This document shows, one piece after another, positions 35,401 through 47,530 of a stretch of 64,000 bases of DNA. The stretch's first letter is position 1. Each line of letters opens with the position of its first letter. The DNA lies in assembly GCA_014904845.1 (NCBI GenBank), contig MU119206.1, forward strand, positions 310,001-374,000, given 5' to 3'. Source of the DNA: Acephala macrosclerotiorum (lineage: Eukaryota > Ascomycota > Leotiomycetes > Helotiales > Mollisiaceae). The position numbers and the translations under genes are program-made. The notes under the pieces were generated by a model, which made no database searches, was not told the DNA's origin, and was given only the letters and a program-made list of their open reading frames with translations.

Positions 35401-37505
35401 GTGCTGATGCTTGCGCTATCAGTTCTGATGTGTTGAGGAGTCGAAGACTTTGGGGGGGGTGTAGGAGTTGAAGATGCTGCGATCGGCGGAGTGCGAGTTC
35501 TTGTGCTGGCACTTGGCGCAGGTGAAGCGGGTGCCTTGATGCTGTTCACATCTAGTGCCTCACCGTCTGGTCGTCTGATAGTGATGGCAGCACTCTTTCT
35601 AGCAGGTTTGGAGAATGTGTTAGATGGTGTCGAAGCAGGCTTCGGCTGAGGAGTGTTCGCGTGCGAGATCGAGGGAGTCATCGAAGGAGTCTGGGGTTGA
35701 CCCATGCTCGAAGCTGGTCGCTGTTCTGACATCTGCGAAGAATTTCTCGACATGGGCTGTGCCTGGGTAGCGTATTGGCCAGGGACATAAGTTGGCTGAT
35801 AGTTATTTGGCATCTGGAAACCAGGTTGCGGAGATTGTGGAGCAGGCATATAGCCCATGTTTGCCACATGGGGATACATGTAAGGCGCACCTTGCATTGG
35901 CATCCGGGCATCGTAGGGAGGCTGTGTGTAGTAAGACTGCTTCATCGTTAGAAATCTGTCAAAATCACCGCTAGATGGTGACAAGTCCATCTTTGAGATG
36001 TCAAACGGAGAAGAAGGAATTGGGGGAAGATTGGGTAGAAGTGGAGTAGAATGAATATGAGGGGGACTGGGAGGCATTGCAGATTGGTCCGTGGAGGTCA
36101 GAGGTCCAAAGAGAGCTGGAGGCGGTGGCATCTTGCTGTGTTGAGACGCGAAAGATTGCCGAGCCATGGGCTGCTCCAAGGGTCCTCCGAAATTCCTCGC
36201 ATCATTATGACCAGGACCCACACCGTCTGGTGGCATTTGCTCACTCGCAGTGTAGTTGTGCCCAAAGAGCTGTCTTTGATCTGATGGTCGGTGGGTGTTT
36301 GAGTACTGCTCGTCCTTCCACTTCTGCTTGTTTTTGCCTTTCGTAGTATTGTTGATTCGCTTTTGATTGAATGAAGGAGGGTCTCGTACTGGATTTTGCA
36401 TGAACTGTTGATGTTGCTGATATCCACCGTACTGTGTTTGCATCGGCATAGCGGGGTTCGAATTTGGTGTGCCAGGCATCGCGGGCGCCAGTGCAGGGCT
36501 TCTTGCGGGTTGTGGCGAATTCGGGAATTGTTGCATCGGTCGACCTTGGCCTTGGAACGCTGGGGCCATGGCATTGCTGCGACTCTGGTTCTGGGGTCTG
36601 AGCTGCGGGTTCGATGGTGGAAAGCCGCCCATTTGTTGTGGTTGGAAGTTCTGATTATAGGGCCCACCGCGTCCTCGCCCACCTTGTGATTGAAACCCAC
36701 CACGTCCTGGAGCAGGACTAGATTGATTGCTCATATCTTGTCCCGGTTGTGAGGATTGTCGTAAGTGTCCAGCTTGCTGGTTTCCAGGAGCAAGATTGTT
36801 CTGCGAGCCAGATGCCTGTCGAATGTGTTGCTGTAAACGAGGGTGATTAGTAAAAATCTCGGCGCAAAAAGAAAAGAATATCAAACTTACATCTTTATCG
36901 CCACCAAAACTTCCAAACGCGACGCCGTTGCCGCCTGTTCCTACCAAGCCAGAAGGAGGTCGTCCGCCGCTGGCAGAAGGTGCTGGAATAGGTGTTGGTG
37001 AGTGCGAGGGGTCGACGACTCTAGGGTTGGCAATTGGAATCGGTGCCGAAGCAGTTGCCTGCGCGCTTTCGGGAATACTGTGAGAAACCTTCGGGGAGTC
37101 TGCGATAGAACCGAACTGAATATTATTCTTCGCACCACCAACTGGGCCACCGTTCATTCCGTTTGCTGGGATTGTGACAGAACTCTTTCGGCTATGGTCG
37201 TTCGAACCATTGATTGCAGAGCTGCTATGTGCGATAGCAGGTGCAGAAACTGCCGGTACAGCTGGAGAAATCGAAGGCTTGCCGTTCACCGGCGAGATGG
37301 AGTTCGACTTTCCATGTTGTTGCTGTACCGGCGTAGCACCTCCAACAGCCACGACGGGGGAGGGAGTCGAGGACGAGCCCGTCGCGATCGGTGGCGACGA
37401 GACGGCCTTCTTTGCGGTGGAAGCGTACGACAGAGTCGATTGCGACGCGCTGCTGTTTGAGGAGGGCTGATTTGGAGTTGGGGCTTGTTGAGAAACAGAA
37501 GTCAT
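32484..37505 (-). CDS. TIF4631: Translation initiation factor eIF4G, 4 exons
   Basis: eIF4G is the cytosolic scaffold of the cap-binding complex, joining eIF4E, eIF4A and poly(A)-binding protein. Exons 37505-36891, 36830-33111, 33060-32669 and 32616-32484 give 1619 residues, longer than yeast eIF4G. Residues 1-690 are a Gln/Pro/Ser/Asn-rich disordered region. A highly charged Lys/Glu/Ala block of about 165 residues (about 690-860) looks like a long single helix. The eIF4E-binding motif YDKEFLL (YxxxxL-phi) lies near residue 965. The MIF4G domain starts near 1180 (KVKAALNKMTPEKFDKIADQ) and runs to about 1420. An Arg/Gly patch and a Ser-rich tail end the protein. The start is the ATG of MTSVSQQAPTPNQP; in-frame codons continue upstream but lack a conserved start. 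Intron 1 is 60 bases long without a stop. Confidence 0.93.
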
Positions 37506-40500
37506 AGGGTGAGCTATTTCGAAGGTGACCTCGTGTGGGTTGGGAGAAGAATTTGTATGACGTATCGCGACGAGCAAGACGATGCGGATATCCTTCGCAG
37601 AAGGTCGACCTGATCTCAAATCCGATCTATTCTATTAAGGCGTCGCAGAGACCGTGTATGGACGTGAGGAGTGGAGAGCAAGGGAGTCGAAATGAATCGC
37701 TCGAAGCCTTCGTAGGCACCTTTTTCGGGGATGAATGAAGGAGTGTGTCGCAGCGGATCGTCGAAACGGCGCAGGCGATTATTATGTCGATTACCTGAGG
37801 TATCGAAGGACTATTCCTGCCACGATGCAATCTTCTACCGAAGCAGAAGACGTTCGTCGGAGTAGTAAAGGGTGGTGATTTTGGAATGGTTTTCTGATGA
37901 TCAGAAGAGGATGCGGAAGAGCCAGAAATTCTGCTCTCGCGCTCTTGGGGTTCCTTAGAATAATTTTCCAACGCTTAGCGGTCCAAAAGCGGACTAGCGT
38001 CAATCAGACTGTTCGAACGGGGAGCACGGCTGTGCGTAAGGACTGCCCTTGCAAAAGCCCCGATATCCAGCCACTCACGCTGCACAAGACAAGATCTGGT
38101 CTGGGTTTTGAAGTATTTGCGTGGTATCCAGGTATCACCACGAGGAGGCATGCGCAGTCAGAGAGGGTACGGAGTACTACGGTCCAATGTTGAGGTTCGC
38201 TACGGGGTACCGGGGATGCGGCTTGGTTCAGTTAACAAACAGGTATCAGTCTACGAACATCAATTCAACAAAGTCACTCTGAGCTTTGCATTGAGTACAG
38301 TGACAAATATCTGGATTATTCACATTTACGAACGATGTTAGTAGGCGACTCACGACCGCACTGGACTCTCTCTTCTTGCGGACTCACAGCTGGACTCACA
38401 GCTGGACCGACAGCTGGACTGGACTGGATATCGAACTGAATGCTACGCTTCCATCCTGGAATTATGGCTGAAAACGCTTCTTGGCCACTCACGTCCAGAC
38501 TGGCCAGTCAGAGGGTGATTCACGACGGGACGGCAGCCTCCCTTTTTCTCTATTTTCCATGATATATGGTTGAAAGGAGTGCTAGCGACCGTTCCGATGC
38601 AAGTTGTATTCGAGTCCAGCGACCAAAGAATGGGCATCTATTTTCTGTCCAAACTCATCAGACTATGCATCAGGATAGGCATAGCGTGATTCAAGATCTG
38701 CAGCGGAAGCATCACAAGCCAAAATCGTAAGCCCAATATCGCACTACATAGCTCCGAAGCTGATGGTATGATATGTCCTAAGTCCAGATTCTATATCCGT
38801 ACCATGCCACTCGCTCTTCAACGAGCACGAATTTTGCTCCCTTTTTCTCTCCCACATCTGCGCAAAACAAAAAGTGGTTTTGCCGGCCGGAAAAAGCAAA
38901 TCAGGACGATCAGATCACGGTGCTTGGCCTGCCGGATGCTGGGACGACTCCTTCAAACACGCTAAGACGGGCCTGCCCCCGGATGCCCCTTGGGTGTGAA
39001 TAAATTTATCCCTTTTTCGTCCGACCTGTAAACATAGTAGCACACCTCGAGAGAAACATTTCTCATAAGAAGCAAACAAAACCCCGCTTCGTCAACAATA
39101 AAGGGGGCTCATGCCACCAGATGTCTCTTCCACGTAGAGAATGCGGAAGAACCACAAGCAAAATGTCCCGGGTGCGTCAAGCTGATACTGTGCAGACTGC
39201 TCCAGCTTTGATCCTTATTTTTTGACTTGGATGTCTGTGGCACATTCTGGTCCTCGATAACCAATACATTCCTAATGTCCGGGAAGCCTTACAAGAGCCT
39301 CCCATGCCCCCAGCGTTGAGTCGCACGACTCCTGCTGAGCCTTCGAGAAATGTAGCCATAACCTGGACCGGTCGCGAATCACCACCAATAGTATCGTATC
39401 GGATGTTAAAATAGCAAGACGGGCCTTTCGAAGCTTCAAAAAAGACGTCGTATGCCAGAGAAAGCCACAATCAGCCAAAAGTTAGGCAACCCCTTTAGAA
39501 CAACTCATCCCTTTCGCCGCTTGTGGGGCGAGTCGTCTAAAGCACCCAATTCGGAGGTACTGTGCACCCAAGGCCCCTCTCAACCTCCTCGATGCCCTTC
39601 GAACCCAGCACCTGCGAAAATCGAATCATACTGTCCAGACCAGTAAAGCAACCTACTTGGCTGACTCTAGTCTACAATCAATAAACCCTCTGAGTCATTC
39701 TGACCATCACTTGTGCTTCGCCATGCCATGATTCTCACCTGCATCTGCAGTACGTATCTGCAAGTCGAGTAGGTACTCGTCCGGGCCCAGCTCCAAATCA
39801 AATCATTCGAGAAAATATCACAAACGGTCGCATCGGTATCTCTCGCTCAGATGCGGCGCAATGCGCACCGAACCCGAAATACGTGCCCGTAGGCGTTGTG
39901 CTCACTCTCCAATGCATGCCATGCCATGCCAGATTTTCTGCGCAGTGACGACAGCATCCTTCTGCTGCCCAAGCCCCAACGATCTTCATCAACCACCAAC
40001 AACACCAGAACGAACAAGCAAGCCCTTAACTCCGTCCCACCACAGCATTTCATCCCCGTAAATTATAATTTATTCCCAGACCCGGCCTTGAAGGCTTCCA
40101 CCCCGATTCCAGAACCGCATCGCAAACCTTCTCAGATACAAATCCACGGTCCTTTAACTTTAGATACTTACTAACCCTCGTGTCCGGGAACTCTATGTCT
40201 CGGACTTTTATCGATGTCAGCAATCTCATCTTACGAAAGTCGAAATTTGAGAAAGGCCACGGGTGTCTGGTGGAAATTGCTTCTTTCATTCCTTTCTCGT
40301 TCCAGAAACGGCAAGCCCCTGATCTAAATCCGCCTGATAGGGCGTAGCAAGCGAAAATGCTTGCATGTGATGTGATCGCCAAACAGTTCTGCTGCAGGCG
40401 GGAGCCTCATGGTCGATCTTTGATCTTTAGGTTTTGGAGGAGAGGGACCATGCTACGTGGACTTGCATCTCATACACTCGTTACTTGTTCGACAGTTCTT

Positions 40501-43500
40501 GTGGTTTTGATTTACTTCAGAGACATTTCCTTACGAGCGAGCTGCTATACATTGTTCTCATCTGTTGTTCATGCAAGCCTCCGAGCGGTGTGCCATTTCT
40601 TCTGCATTTCTGCATTTCTCGAGGTGTTTGTATGTCAAGGAAGGTAGGCGGTCAGCAAAGTACTTATAAAGTGTCAAGATTTTCGCGATGTGCAACAAAG
40701 ATGTGCGTTCTTGAGTCATGGTTTCTTTTCCCGGAATTGAGTGCTGCGGGATTAGCAAGTTTGGGACTAGTTGCCCACTTTCTGCTTTGCTTGGGATTAC
40801 GGGAGAGCATAGGGATCTTATAAATACGGCTAAATGTGTACGAAGAAATTGCTCTTGCTTCTTCGTTTCCTGAGAACGTTCGAGGGCGGAAAAACACGAT
40901 TCAGGTTCTGCTCAACACAGACGTCTTACCTCGATGCACAGCGATCTTCAGCTCCAATAGTCGCTATCATATAGTCTCCTCGAAGAAAGACAGAAAAGAA
41001 CTTTGGAAATGGGTAGTCTGTAGCCAAGCTGGACTTGATTACTTGAACATATTTCCTTTTTAGTATTTTAGTTTCCCATTATTTCCCTCCTATATGCACA
41101 CATTTATCTACCCTCTTTCAGGACATTTCCCTCCCCAGGATCTCTGTCTACAACCCAGTTAACGTCCAGACACACGATTTCCAGGCCAATATAATTACCT
41201 ATCAATAGTAGAAACTTCAACTCCGTTTTCCGTTTTCAAGCATGAACTCTCACCACAAGTGGCTTGGTATCCCTGCACCATCTCCCGCCATGAATGGCAA
41301 CAAGGACAAAGAATATGACAATAGAAATAATGTTGACCACAATGCCTACATTGTTGAGAGAGCCGCCGTCTTAGAGCGGGGCGGTAAGTTGGTGCTGGGA
41401 AAGGATCAGCAGATGCACAACAATGATCACAGGTCGCTATTAGATCTATTTCATCTTCCCTTTTGTCTCCGTCTTCGTCTCCCTCGACTAAAAAGCATGT
41501 CCAATGTCGTGACCACCAGCCGGCTTTGCTCTTCGTATCGCATCGTACGAAGGAACGCTTTATACTTACGTCTGCGGTCGTGTGTTTAGTCCTCCCTTTG
41601 TTGATGCATCGGAGTACGAATGTACGACTTCTATTCATGTTTAGCATCTTGGAAGAAGGCATGGTCTGTGGACTTTCTATCTTTGGATGAATAATTGCAA
41701 TAGTAGAGAGGTGTGACAACGACTGAAAGTTCTCAGTTGGAGCTGAACCTAAGTTCTTGGCGTTCCTCATATCCCTCGCCTTTCTCTGTATCACGTCCCT
41801 TTCTTTTTGGGTCATTCGTGCTTGTTGCTTGCTGCCAGCTGTGCGACGCTTATGAAAGCGTCATGTTACTTCATTTGAAACAGTTGATTGCAGGCCCTGG
41901 AATAAGAAGTTGGCAACATTTTTCGCACTTACTTTCGAACATCTAAAGGAAGAGTAGTAACTCCTGTCAAAGCCCCATCCCCATCTGTTCCTAGGTCTAA
42001 GGAATTAATGTCTCACTGAATACTGCCGTCTCTCTGCTTGTCACATCACAGATCACATCACAAAATCTTGTCGGAGCTGCCCTCCTTCAATTCCTTGAAC
42101 CCCACCCCCATTTGCAATCTGGGTACAAGGAGCCAATGCATGAAAAGTTCTCACAACACTTCAACTTAAAATCGTCTCGGGCCGTGACTCAATTCTAGCC
42201 TAAGCTTCAGCTATCAAGGTGTCCATTCACTCCTCAGATCCAGCAAACGAACGTCCTAAGAAACATGACGACATCTCCATTCCAGATCGTCTCAGATTCC
42301 GGTTCGACATCTCTCATCTCCAGGAGATTAGTATAAAGCGACCCCTCTCTTGCTACAAACAAGATCAAGCCAAAGAAGAGATCGTGGACAGCCATTTTAA
42401 GATGGACGTGGCTGCACGGTTCCGATATGGCACTTCCATCAATGCTTTGCTGCTTGAGCCGGACGATTGCGCTGGCCTCGGCATTCTTCCCTGGGCGTTG
42501 TCTGGCTATAAGCTATAGCGGATGAAATGATCGCTATTGTTATCATTTTTAATTTTGCTGTCATTCTTACTGCAACTTGCTTGCTTTTCCCATCTTGCAA
42601 AGCCAGAGGATAGGAGCGGGAAAAACTCGTGCAATGCTTTCATTCTATTATTTCAACAGTGGCAGTTCTATGGTCGTGAGCACTTCATCATCTTTGGTAA
42701 TCTTGCTTTGACAGCCGAAATCTCAAAGCTTGGAGTATGGGAGCCTTTATATTGCTTATTGCGCCTGAGGTTTGGAAGCCTAGACACAACCGTCCAGCGA
42801 CCTTGAAAGTAATTGCTCTAATCCTACTGTATACATCAAGACGTTGAAGCGCTCCTTCTCAATACTAGAAAGCTTTCAAAAGGTCAGATCCTTGCAAGTT
42901 GTGCTTTCTTAAAATATTCCAAACGCGAATACAAGTCATTGCCAAATTCTCAATTGCCTCATTAACCTGCCCCAAGTTAACAAGTTGCCGCAATTTGCTT
43001 TTTCTTCTTCAACAAATACGATTCACGCAAAACGCACTTTCCCCAAGGAGTTTGAGCGTGAAAGTCAAGTCGTGACTTGCTATTCCGACTTACGAACCTC
43101 GGGGCATAAAAGACTGCACTCAGGACGCACAGCAGGCCACAGAAAGCGGCAAGCAAATTCGCTGGTAGCATGGAACGATGCCAAGGATCTCTTTCTCTCT
43201 GTTTGAGGGCTTTCGCCGACAGGTTGGGAAGGCGGAGCCTTGTTCTTATCTGATAGACTTTGTTCTGCGGCGCATAGGATTTCGAAATATCATCGTCAGG
43301 TATCTTTGTGTTGTCAAGAGCTTGATTTCGTCTCAGGATAGAAGTGGACGAGTTGAGCTCAAAGACACTTTTCTTGAACAAGCCACGTCGGTCTTGAATC
43401 TAGTGCTTTATTTGCAGCTCTGGATGTGGTAGTTCCGGTTGCCCACATCGATATCGAAGGTTGGCCAGTTTCTAGAGATGTGGGATAGATCCGAGAGGAG

Positions 43501-44042
43501 GGGGGCAGTATTTAAGCATGGCGTAGACTGCTGGATTGCTTCGCTCATATTGCGACACAAATCCAAACAAAACGAAATCAAGATCTTGCATTCATTTGTC
43601 TATGTTCCACTCGACCTTCAGGCAATCGTCGTGAACTTCTTGCTCACCTGAGTACTCAGCGCCAGGTATCTACTTTCATATTACATTTTCCAGGGGCAAG
43701 ATTAGGGTGAAAGGACCGAGAATAATGGGACCTCAGTCCATCAACACTTGCGTAACATACCAACCACCAAAGTGTGCTAGGATTCGTGGGATACTGACCG
43801 TAATTCTTACGATCGCTGTAATCCGATCCGGGAGGCTATTAACTTGGCTCTCGCGGATGCGCATTGATATGTGCAATGTGACACCAAGAAAATCCTTGAA
43901 CCTGCTGGACTTTCGATACGTTTGAGTTTTGGGTGTTCAACTAATTTCCAAGCGCTTTGGTATGCATGGAGGCTGGCACTAGCTGACTCCAAGTTGGAGA
44001 GATATATACTAAAACTGTACTCTGAATAACGCAGCCATCACC
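37506..44042. other. Long gene-poor region upstream of eIF4G
   Basis: This 6.5-kb stretch has no recognised gene. It includes the eIF4G promoter near 37506-38000, a 12-bp repeat array near 38380, and scattered small ORFs. Two minus-strand ORFs encode hydrophobic helices: 41236-41369 (VVNIISIVIFFVLVAI after an acceptor-like site) and 42977-43381 (ANLLAAFCGLLCVLSAVFYA). Neither has supporting exons. The plus-strand ORF at 42219-42518 lacks an ATG near its start. Confidence 0.5.
38380..38427. repeat. 12-bp tandem repeat, three copies
   Basis: The unit GGACTCACAGCT occurs at 38380 and 38392 identically and at 38404 with two changes (GGACCGACAGCT), followed by a degenerate GGACTGGACTGG. It lies in non-coding DNA upstream of eIF4G. 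Confidence 0.85.
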
Positions 44043-44594
44043 ATGGTCTTTGTTGCCATGAAATGCAGAGATGTTGCTTCAAGTATTGACAATAACCTGC
44101 ATCTCAGCTCAACCACGATTTTGCAAAGCAGAGCTGAATTCCCAGGAATCTTCGTAGAAAGGTATTAAAGATGCCGGAAGAAAAGTTGTTCATGAAAGCG
44201 ATAGCAGCGCGTTGATGAGGATGAAAACAAGGTGCTGCTCCTGCACGAAAAGCATGCAGACGATATGAAGGACACACATTCAACATCCTCTGGGAACAGC
44301 ATATCAGCCGACAGGAACCAGACCGAATAGGGCGACTCCGCACAATTCGGGACAATGGAGACAGAACATGACTTAGTCGAAGAGATTCGCGCCGCCCACA
44401 CTGCAAAGGCCTCGCGCACTCAAGGAATGCCTTCACAAGAAGAACACGAGGAGGAGGAGGAGAGCCCTCAACGGTCCCAAGAACAGTCGCTCCGCCGCTC
44501 TGAGCATTCCCGCCAAGGCTCCCAAATCTCAATCGAGTCCCAGCGTATCATTCGACGACCTGCCGGCTCTCAAGAGATGAAACACAACAACTAG
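44043..44594 (+). pseudogene. Possible decayed small gene (interrupted coding-like run)
   Basis: Three coding-like pieces follow each other on the plus strand. ATG 44043 opens a 43-codon ORF (MVFVAMKCRDVASSIDNN...). A second run begins after the stop at about 44218 (DEDENKVLLLHEKHADDMKD...) and ends at a TAG near 44326. The same frame then continues (GDSAQFGTMETEHDLVEEIR...) into a Glu/Arg/Gln-rich stretch to the stop at 44594. The second and third pieces share one frame broken only by the TAG. This could be a gene inactivated by a nonsense change, a gene with an intron I failed to place, or chance. The last piece alone (ATG 44355) could be a 79-residue charged protein. I do not recognise it. 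Confidence 0.3.
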
Positions 44595-44817
44595 GCGAAG
44601 AAACTCCAAGGCAGGTTTCCTTGTTGTGTTGGAAGTCGAGGGGATCTTCTAGAACTCAAGGAGAGCTTATTTCTCAGCTTTCTCTTTACGTCTTTTGAGA
44701 GATACGATAAGAGGGAATGGATCTAGTAGATGACAGTTTGGTTCGTGCCAGTGCAACGCGTGCTAACCTTGGAAGATGGAGTAGCAAGCAAGGGCGAGGA
44801 AGGGCTGATGGCGAAAA

Positions 44818-44845
44818 GGATGGCAGAGCGGGGATGGCAGAGCGG
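44818..44845. repeat. 14-bp direct duplication
   Basis: The unit GGATGGCAGAGCGG occurs twice without a gap, followed by a diverged third copy. The surrounding 100 bases are purine-rich on the plus strand. Confidence 0.8.
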
Positions 44846-45168
44846 AGATGGCAAATGGCGGGGGTGGAGAGTGTTGAGAGGATGGGAGAGATGAGAACGG
44901 ACTTTTGGGAGCATTTCAATGTCCGAATTCTTGTTCGGACATTTTGATCTAGTCAATGTTGAGTACAGACTAGGACACTCTTGGAGTTGGGTGGCCTCTT
45001 ACAGTTAGCTATTACTGTAATTTAGAACGAATGAATGAGCACTACATTTTGACAGTATGACCGCAAATTTTTTAATATGTATAACATGGTCAACTCAGCC
45101 ATTTTATATACAATGCCCAATTTGAAGGATTCGTAAGCAACTAGAACCCGAATAGACGCGCCTAACAC

Positions 45169-45393
45169 CTATATGCCATCCAACCTATCCAGCCCAATCC
45201 CAATTTCAGATCCGAATCTGCCAAGCTGCCATTCGCGATTAAACCACAGCCAAGAACACAACGCTAATGCAACCATAACAAATCCCCAGATATCCTCGTT
45301 CACAAATCTCATCTGAATCTCGAATTGATCGAAGTCCAGTTTATGTGCAAGCAGCACGCATCCCATGAGGACCAAGAGACTAAGACCGGCTAG
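45169..45393 (-). CDS. Possible two-helix membrane protein C-terminus (weak)
   Basis: On the minus strand, a frame opening at 45393 directly after a stop encodes two hydrophobic helices, LAGLSLLVLMGCVLLAH and DIWGFVMVALALCSWLWF, separated by a polar loop (KLDFDQFEIQMRFVNE). A Gly-rich tail ends at a stop at 45169. The amphipathic spacing looks like a real hairpin. No start codon lies before the first helix, so upstream coding must come by splicing or the frame is broken. It sits just downstream of the RING-LON gene on the same strand and could be an alternative end of that gene. Confidence 0.3.
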   Translation of the reverse strand, partial: LAGLSLLVLMGCVLLAHKLDFDQFEIQMRFVNEDIWGFVMVALALCSWLWFNREWQLGRFGSEIGIGLDRLDGI

Positions 45394-45542
45394 TCACACG
45401 ACCGTGCATCCAGAGCTCTGGCTCCTGTGCGAATAGAGTGTTGTCAGTAATGCTCTCAATAAGAGCCAGCGCCAGTGGCCTCGCCCTCGGCCTCGTTCGG
45501 CGCTTGTGCTTCTTGTGCTCTTTCTCTGCCGCATCCTTATTG

Positions 45543-47530
45543 TCACCGACCACTCTCCCCAATGAGTTCAGCCCGAACAAAGCTGTCAACCTGAGCCCGG
45601 AATTGAGGTTCAACTTCTGCTGGCTCTAGACTCTGGAGAGCAAAATGAAAACGGTAATGCCAAAAATCCAGCACCGTTTTTGATCTTCTCTCCAGATCCA
45701 CCCACTCTTTCTCATCACCCACGACATTACCAAAAGAAAACATCCACATCAATTCCCTCATCCTCATACGTAACAAGAACCTGGCACTAACCAGGAGGGA
45801 ATTCAACTGCCTCCGAATATATGACGTGGAACGTACCATTTTTGATTTTCGATAACCCTCGCCCACAGCGCGCAGATTTTCAGCCGTTCCCGAACACTAG
45901 ATGTTTGTAGTAGTTTATACTTTTCGACTTCGGCCAGGGGGAGGACGTTCGCGAACCACCACGGAAATATTGCAGGGTCATCTGGAGGCCCGCCATAGAC
46001 TGCATATACTCTGCTGTGAAGCCAAGGGGCAGATTCCCCCTCCATTTTCTTGACAAAGTTGGAGCATATCTCGAACAAATGTTGGGTTGATGAGGTGTTG
46101 ATTCCGGCTCTTTGGACCTCGATGTCGTCGCCTTTTTGAGCTTGGGGATCTTGACTAAGCATAAGGTGATGGTGTGGCGAATGGAACACTGCTTGGGATG
46201 AAGATGGGCGCTGCTGACGAGTGGCTGTTGTTTCCTGGATTTCAAGCGCTTCTTCTTCAGCGATAGAGATATCTTCTACTCGCTCAATGTTACCAACTGT
46301 GTACCCATCGAGCGTTCCCCATTTAAGGACTCTGAATTTCGAGATGCCTCTGGTCTCCATCAAGCTTCGACCATCTGGTAGTCGTTGTAGGCTTACAATT
46401 TCGAGCAAAGTCCCATATTCGTAGAAATGTACACGTCCGAGATGACCTTGAGGCTCCCTTGTAGGGTTGTGCAGTATCATCCCAAATCTTCTGTCCTTCT
46501 GCATTGCACGTTCAACCATAAGTCTATATCGAGGCTCGAAGACGTGGAGGAAAGTCGGCATTTGTGGGAAGGAGAGCGTGCAAATGAAGAGTGGTGTGTC
46601 GAGTTCTGGTTTGGTGAATTCCTCGTCCAGAGATATGTCTGCTCGCAAAGCCATGGCTTCCGGGCAAAGACCAGAGATCATCCTGGCGAGAGAGAGGTTG
46701 ATGGGAGGATTCTTGGACCGGATGGTAGTCGCGAGCTCTTGGTTCCTTCTGCATGTTGGGCAGAACAACGAGTTTTCGAGTACTGATTGTATACATTTCC
46801 TGCAGAAAGTATGGCCACAAGTCGTGGTGTAAGGATCCAAGTAGATGTTTCGGCATATTTGGCAATCCAACTCATCTCTTGTAACTCCTTTAAGATGTTC
46901 CAACAAGGCAAAATCAAGATCCTCTGACCTTTTGGTCGTAGCAGACATTGGAGTGTAGCAGGCCTCCATATCGTATTGAAGTTCTCCCATTTCCGCCAGT
47001 GTATACGTTGCACTTAGTCTTCCACCAGGCAAGAGTCGAGGTTGGACCTCTTTATCGCGCATTGAAGAGATTCCTGTCGCTGCCCATGTGCGTTGCTCCT
47101 CGACGAGTGTCAGAACATCCGAGGCCTCGGGAGTGATTCTGTAGTCCCCAATCGCTTTCTGAACAATTTCCGTTATCCTTTTTAAGACATAGTCGATTCC
47201 ACAATCTCTCAAAACATGGTCGCTACTGCACGTCGATACAGGACAAGCGAAACCCTCTAATCGATTTGGAGGATATGAGACATTGTGCCGAAGGTGCACA
47301 TCTTTCGGTAAGCATTTCTTGCATACGGAGTTACCACACGGAAGAGTGACAGGATTCAACAGAGGACATGAGCATTTCGGACATTGCACAAGCCTCACAA
47401 TGCGTCTCGCATCTCTCGTCGCGTCTAAAGCTTCATCTTCGTCCGTCGAGTTCGGAACCGACGCCTCTCTAACTTTGATGACTGGCGATCGTATCGGCAA
47501 AGTCGTACTGCTTAAAGGAAGAGAGGACAT
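45543..47530 (-). CDS. RING-LON domain E3 ubiquitin ligase, CrgA/LONRF-like, 2 exons
   Basis: Exons 47530-45837 and 45780-45543 give 643 residues. A first RING-like finger near residues 50-110 reads CPKCSCPLLNPVTLPCGNSVC, and a complete C3HC4 RING near 220-262 reads CQICRNIYLDPYTTTCGHTF with FCPTCR. A LON substrate-binding domain follows (LFICTLSFPQMPTFLHVFEP, YGTLLEIVSLQRLPDGRSL). No AAA+ ATPase or Ser-Lys protease part is present, so it is not a Lon protease despite the common name of this family. The Mucor member CrgA represses carotenogenesis; the role here is unknown. The start was set at MSSLPLSS. A coding-like Ser/Pro-rich run continues upstream without ATG, and a TAG acceptor-like site near 47652 hints at a missed first exon. 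The C-terminal exon is weakly conserved and could be spliced differently. Confidence 0.85.

Noticed and set aside
35002..35436. 144-residue plus-strand ORF rich in Ser, Ala and Phe
   Set aside because: It is the antisense shadow of the Lys/Glu/Ala-rich block of eIF4G; the skewed codons of that block remove stops on the other strand.
38380..38427. Short repeats as a CRISPR-like array
   Set aside because: The units are 12 bases with no spacers, in a fungal nuclear genome; it is a simple tandem repeat.
41195..41815. 206-residue minus-strand ORF with several Cys and His
   Set aside because: The Cys/His are irregularly spaced, there is no domain order, and local splice-like sites break it. Not convincing as a zinc protein.
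42219..42518. 99-residue plus-strand ORF with protein-like composition
   Set aside because: It has no ATG in its first half and I found no upstream exon with a start.
42977..43381. 134-residue minus-strand ORF with one hydrophobic segment
   Set aside because: No flanking exons, homologous pattern or promoter context; one hydrophobic run is not enough.
45543..47530. Annotation as ATP-dependent Lon protease
   Set aside because: Only the LON substrate-binding domain and RING fingers are present; the AAA+ ATPase and Ser-Lys protease domains are absent.
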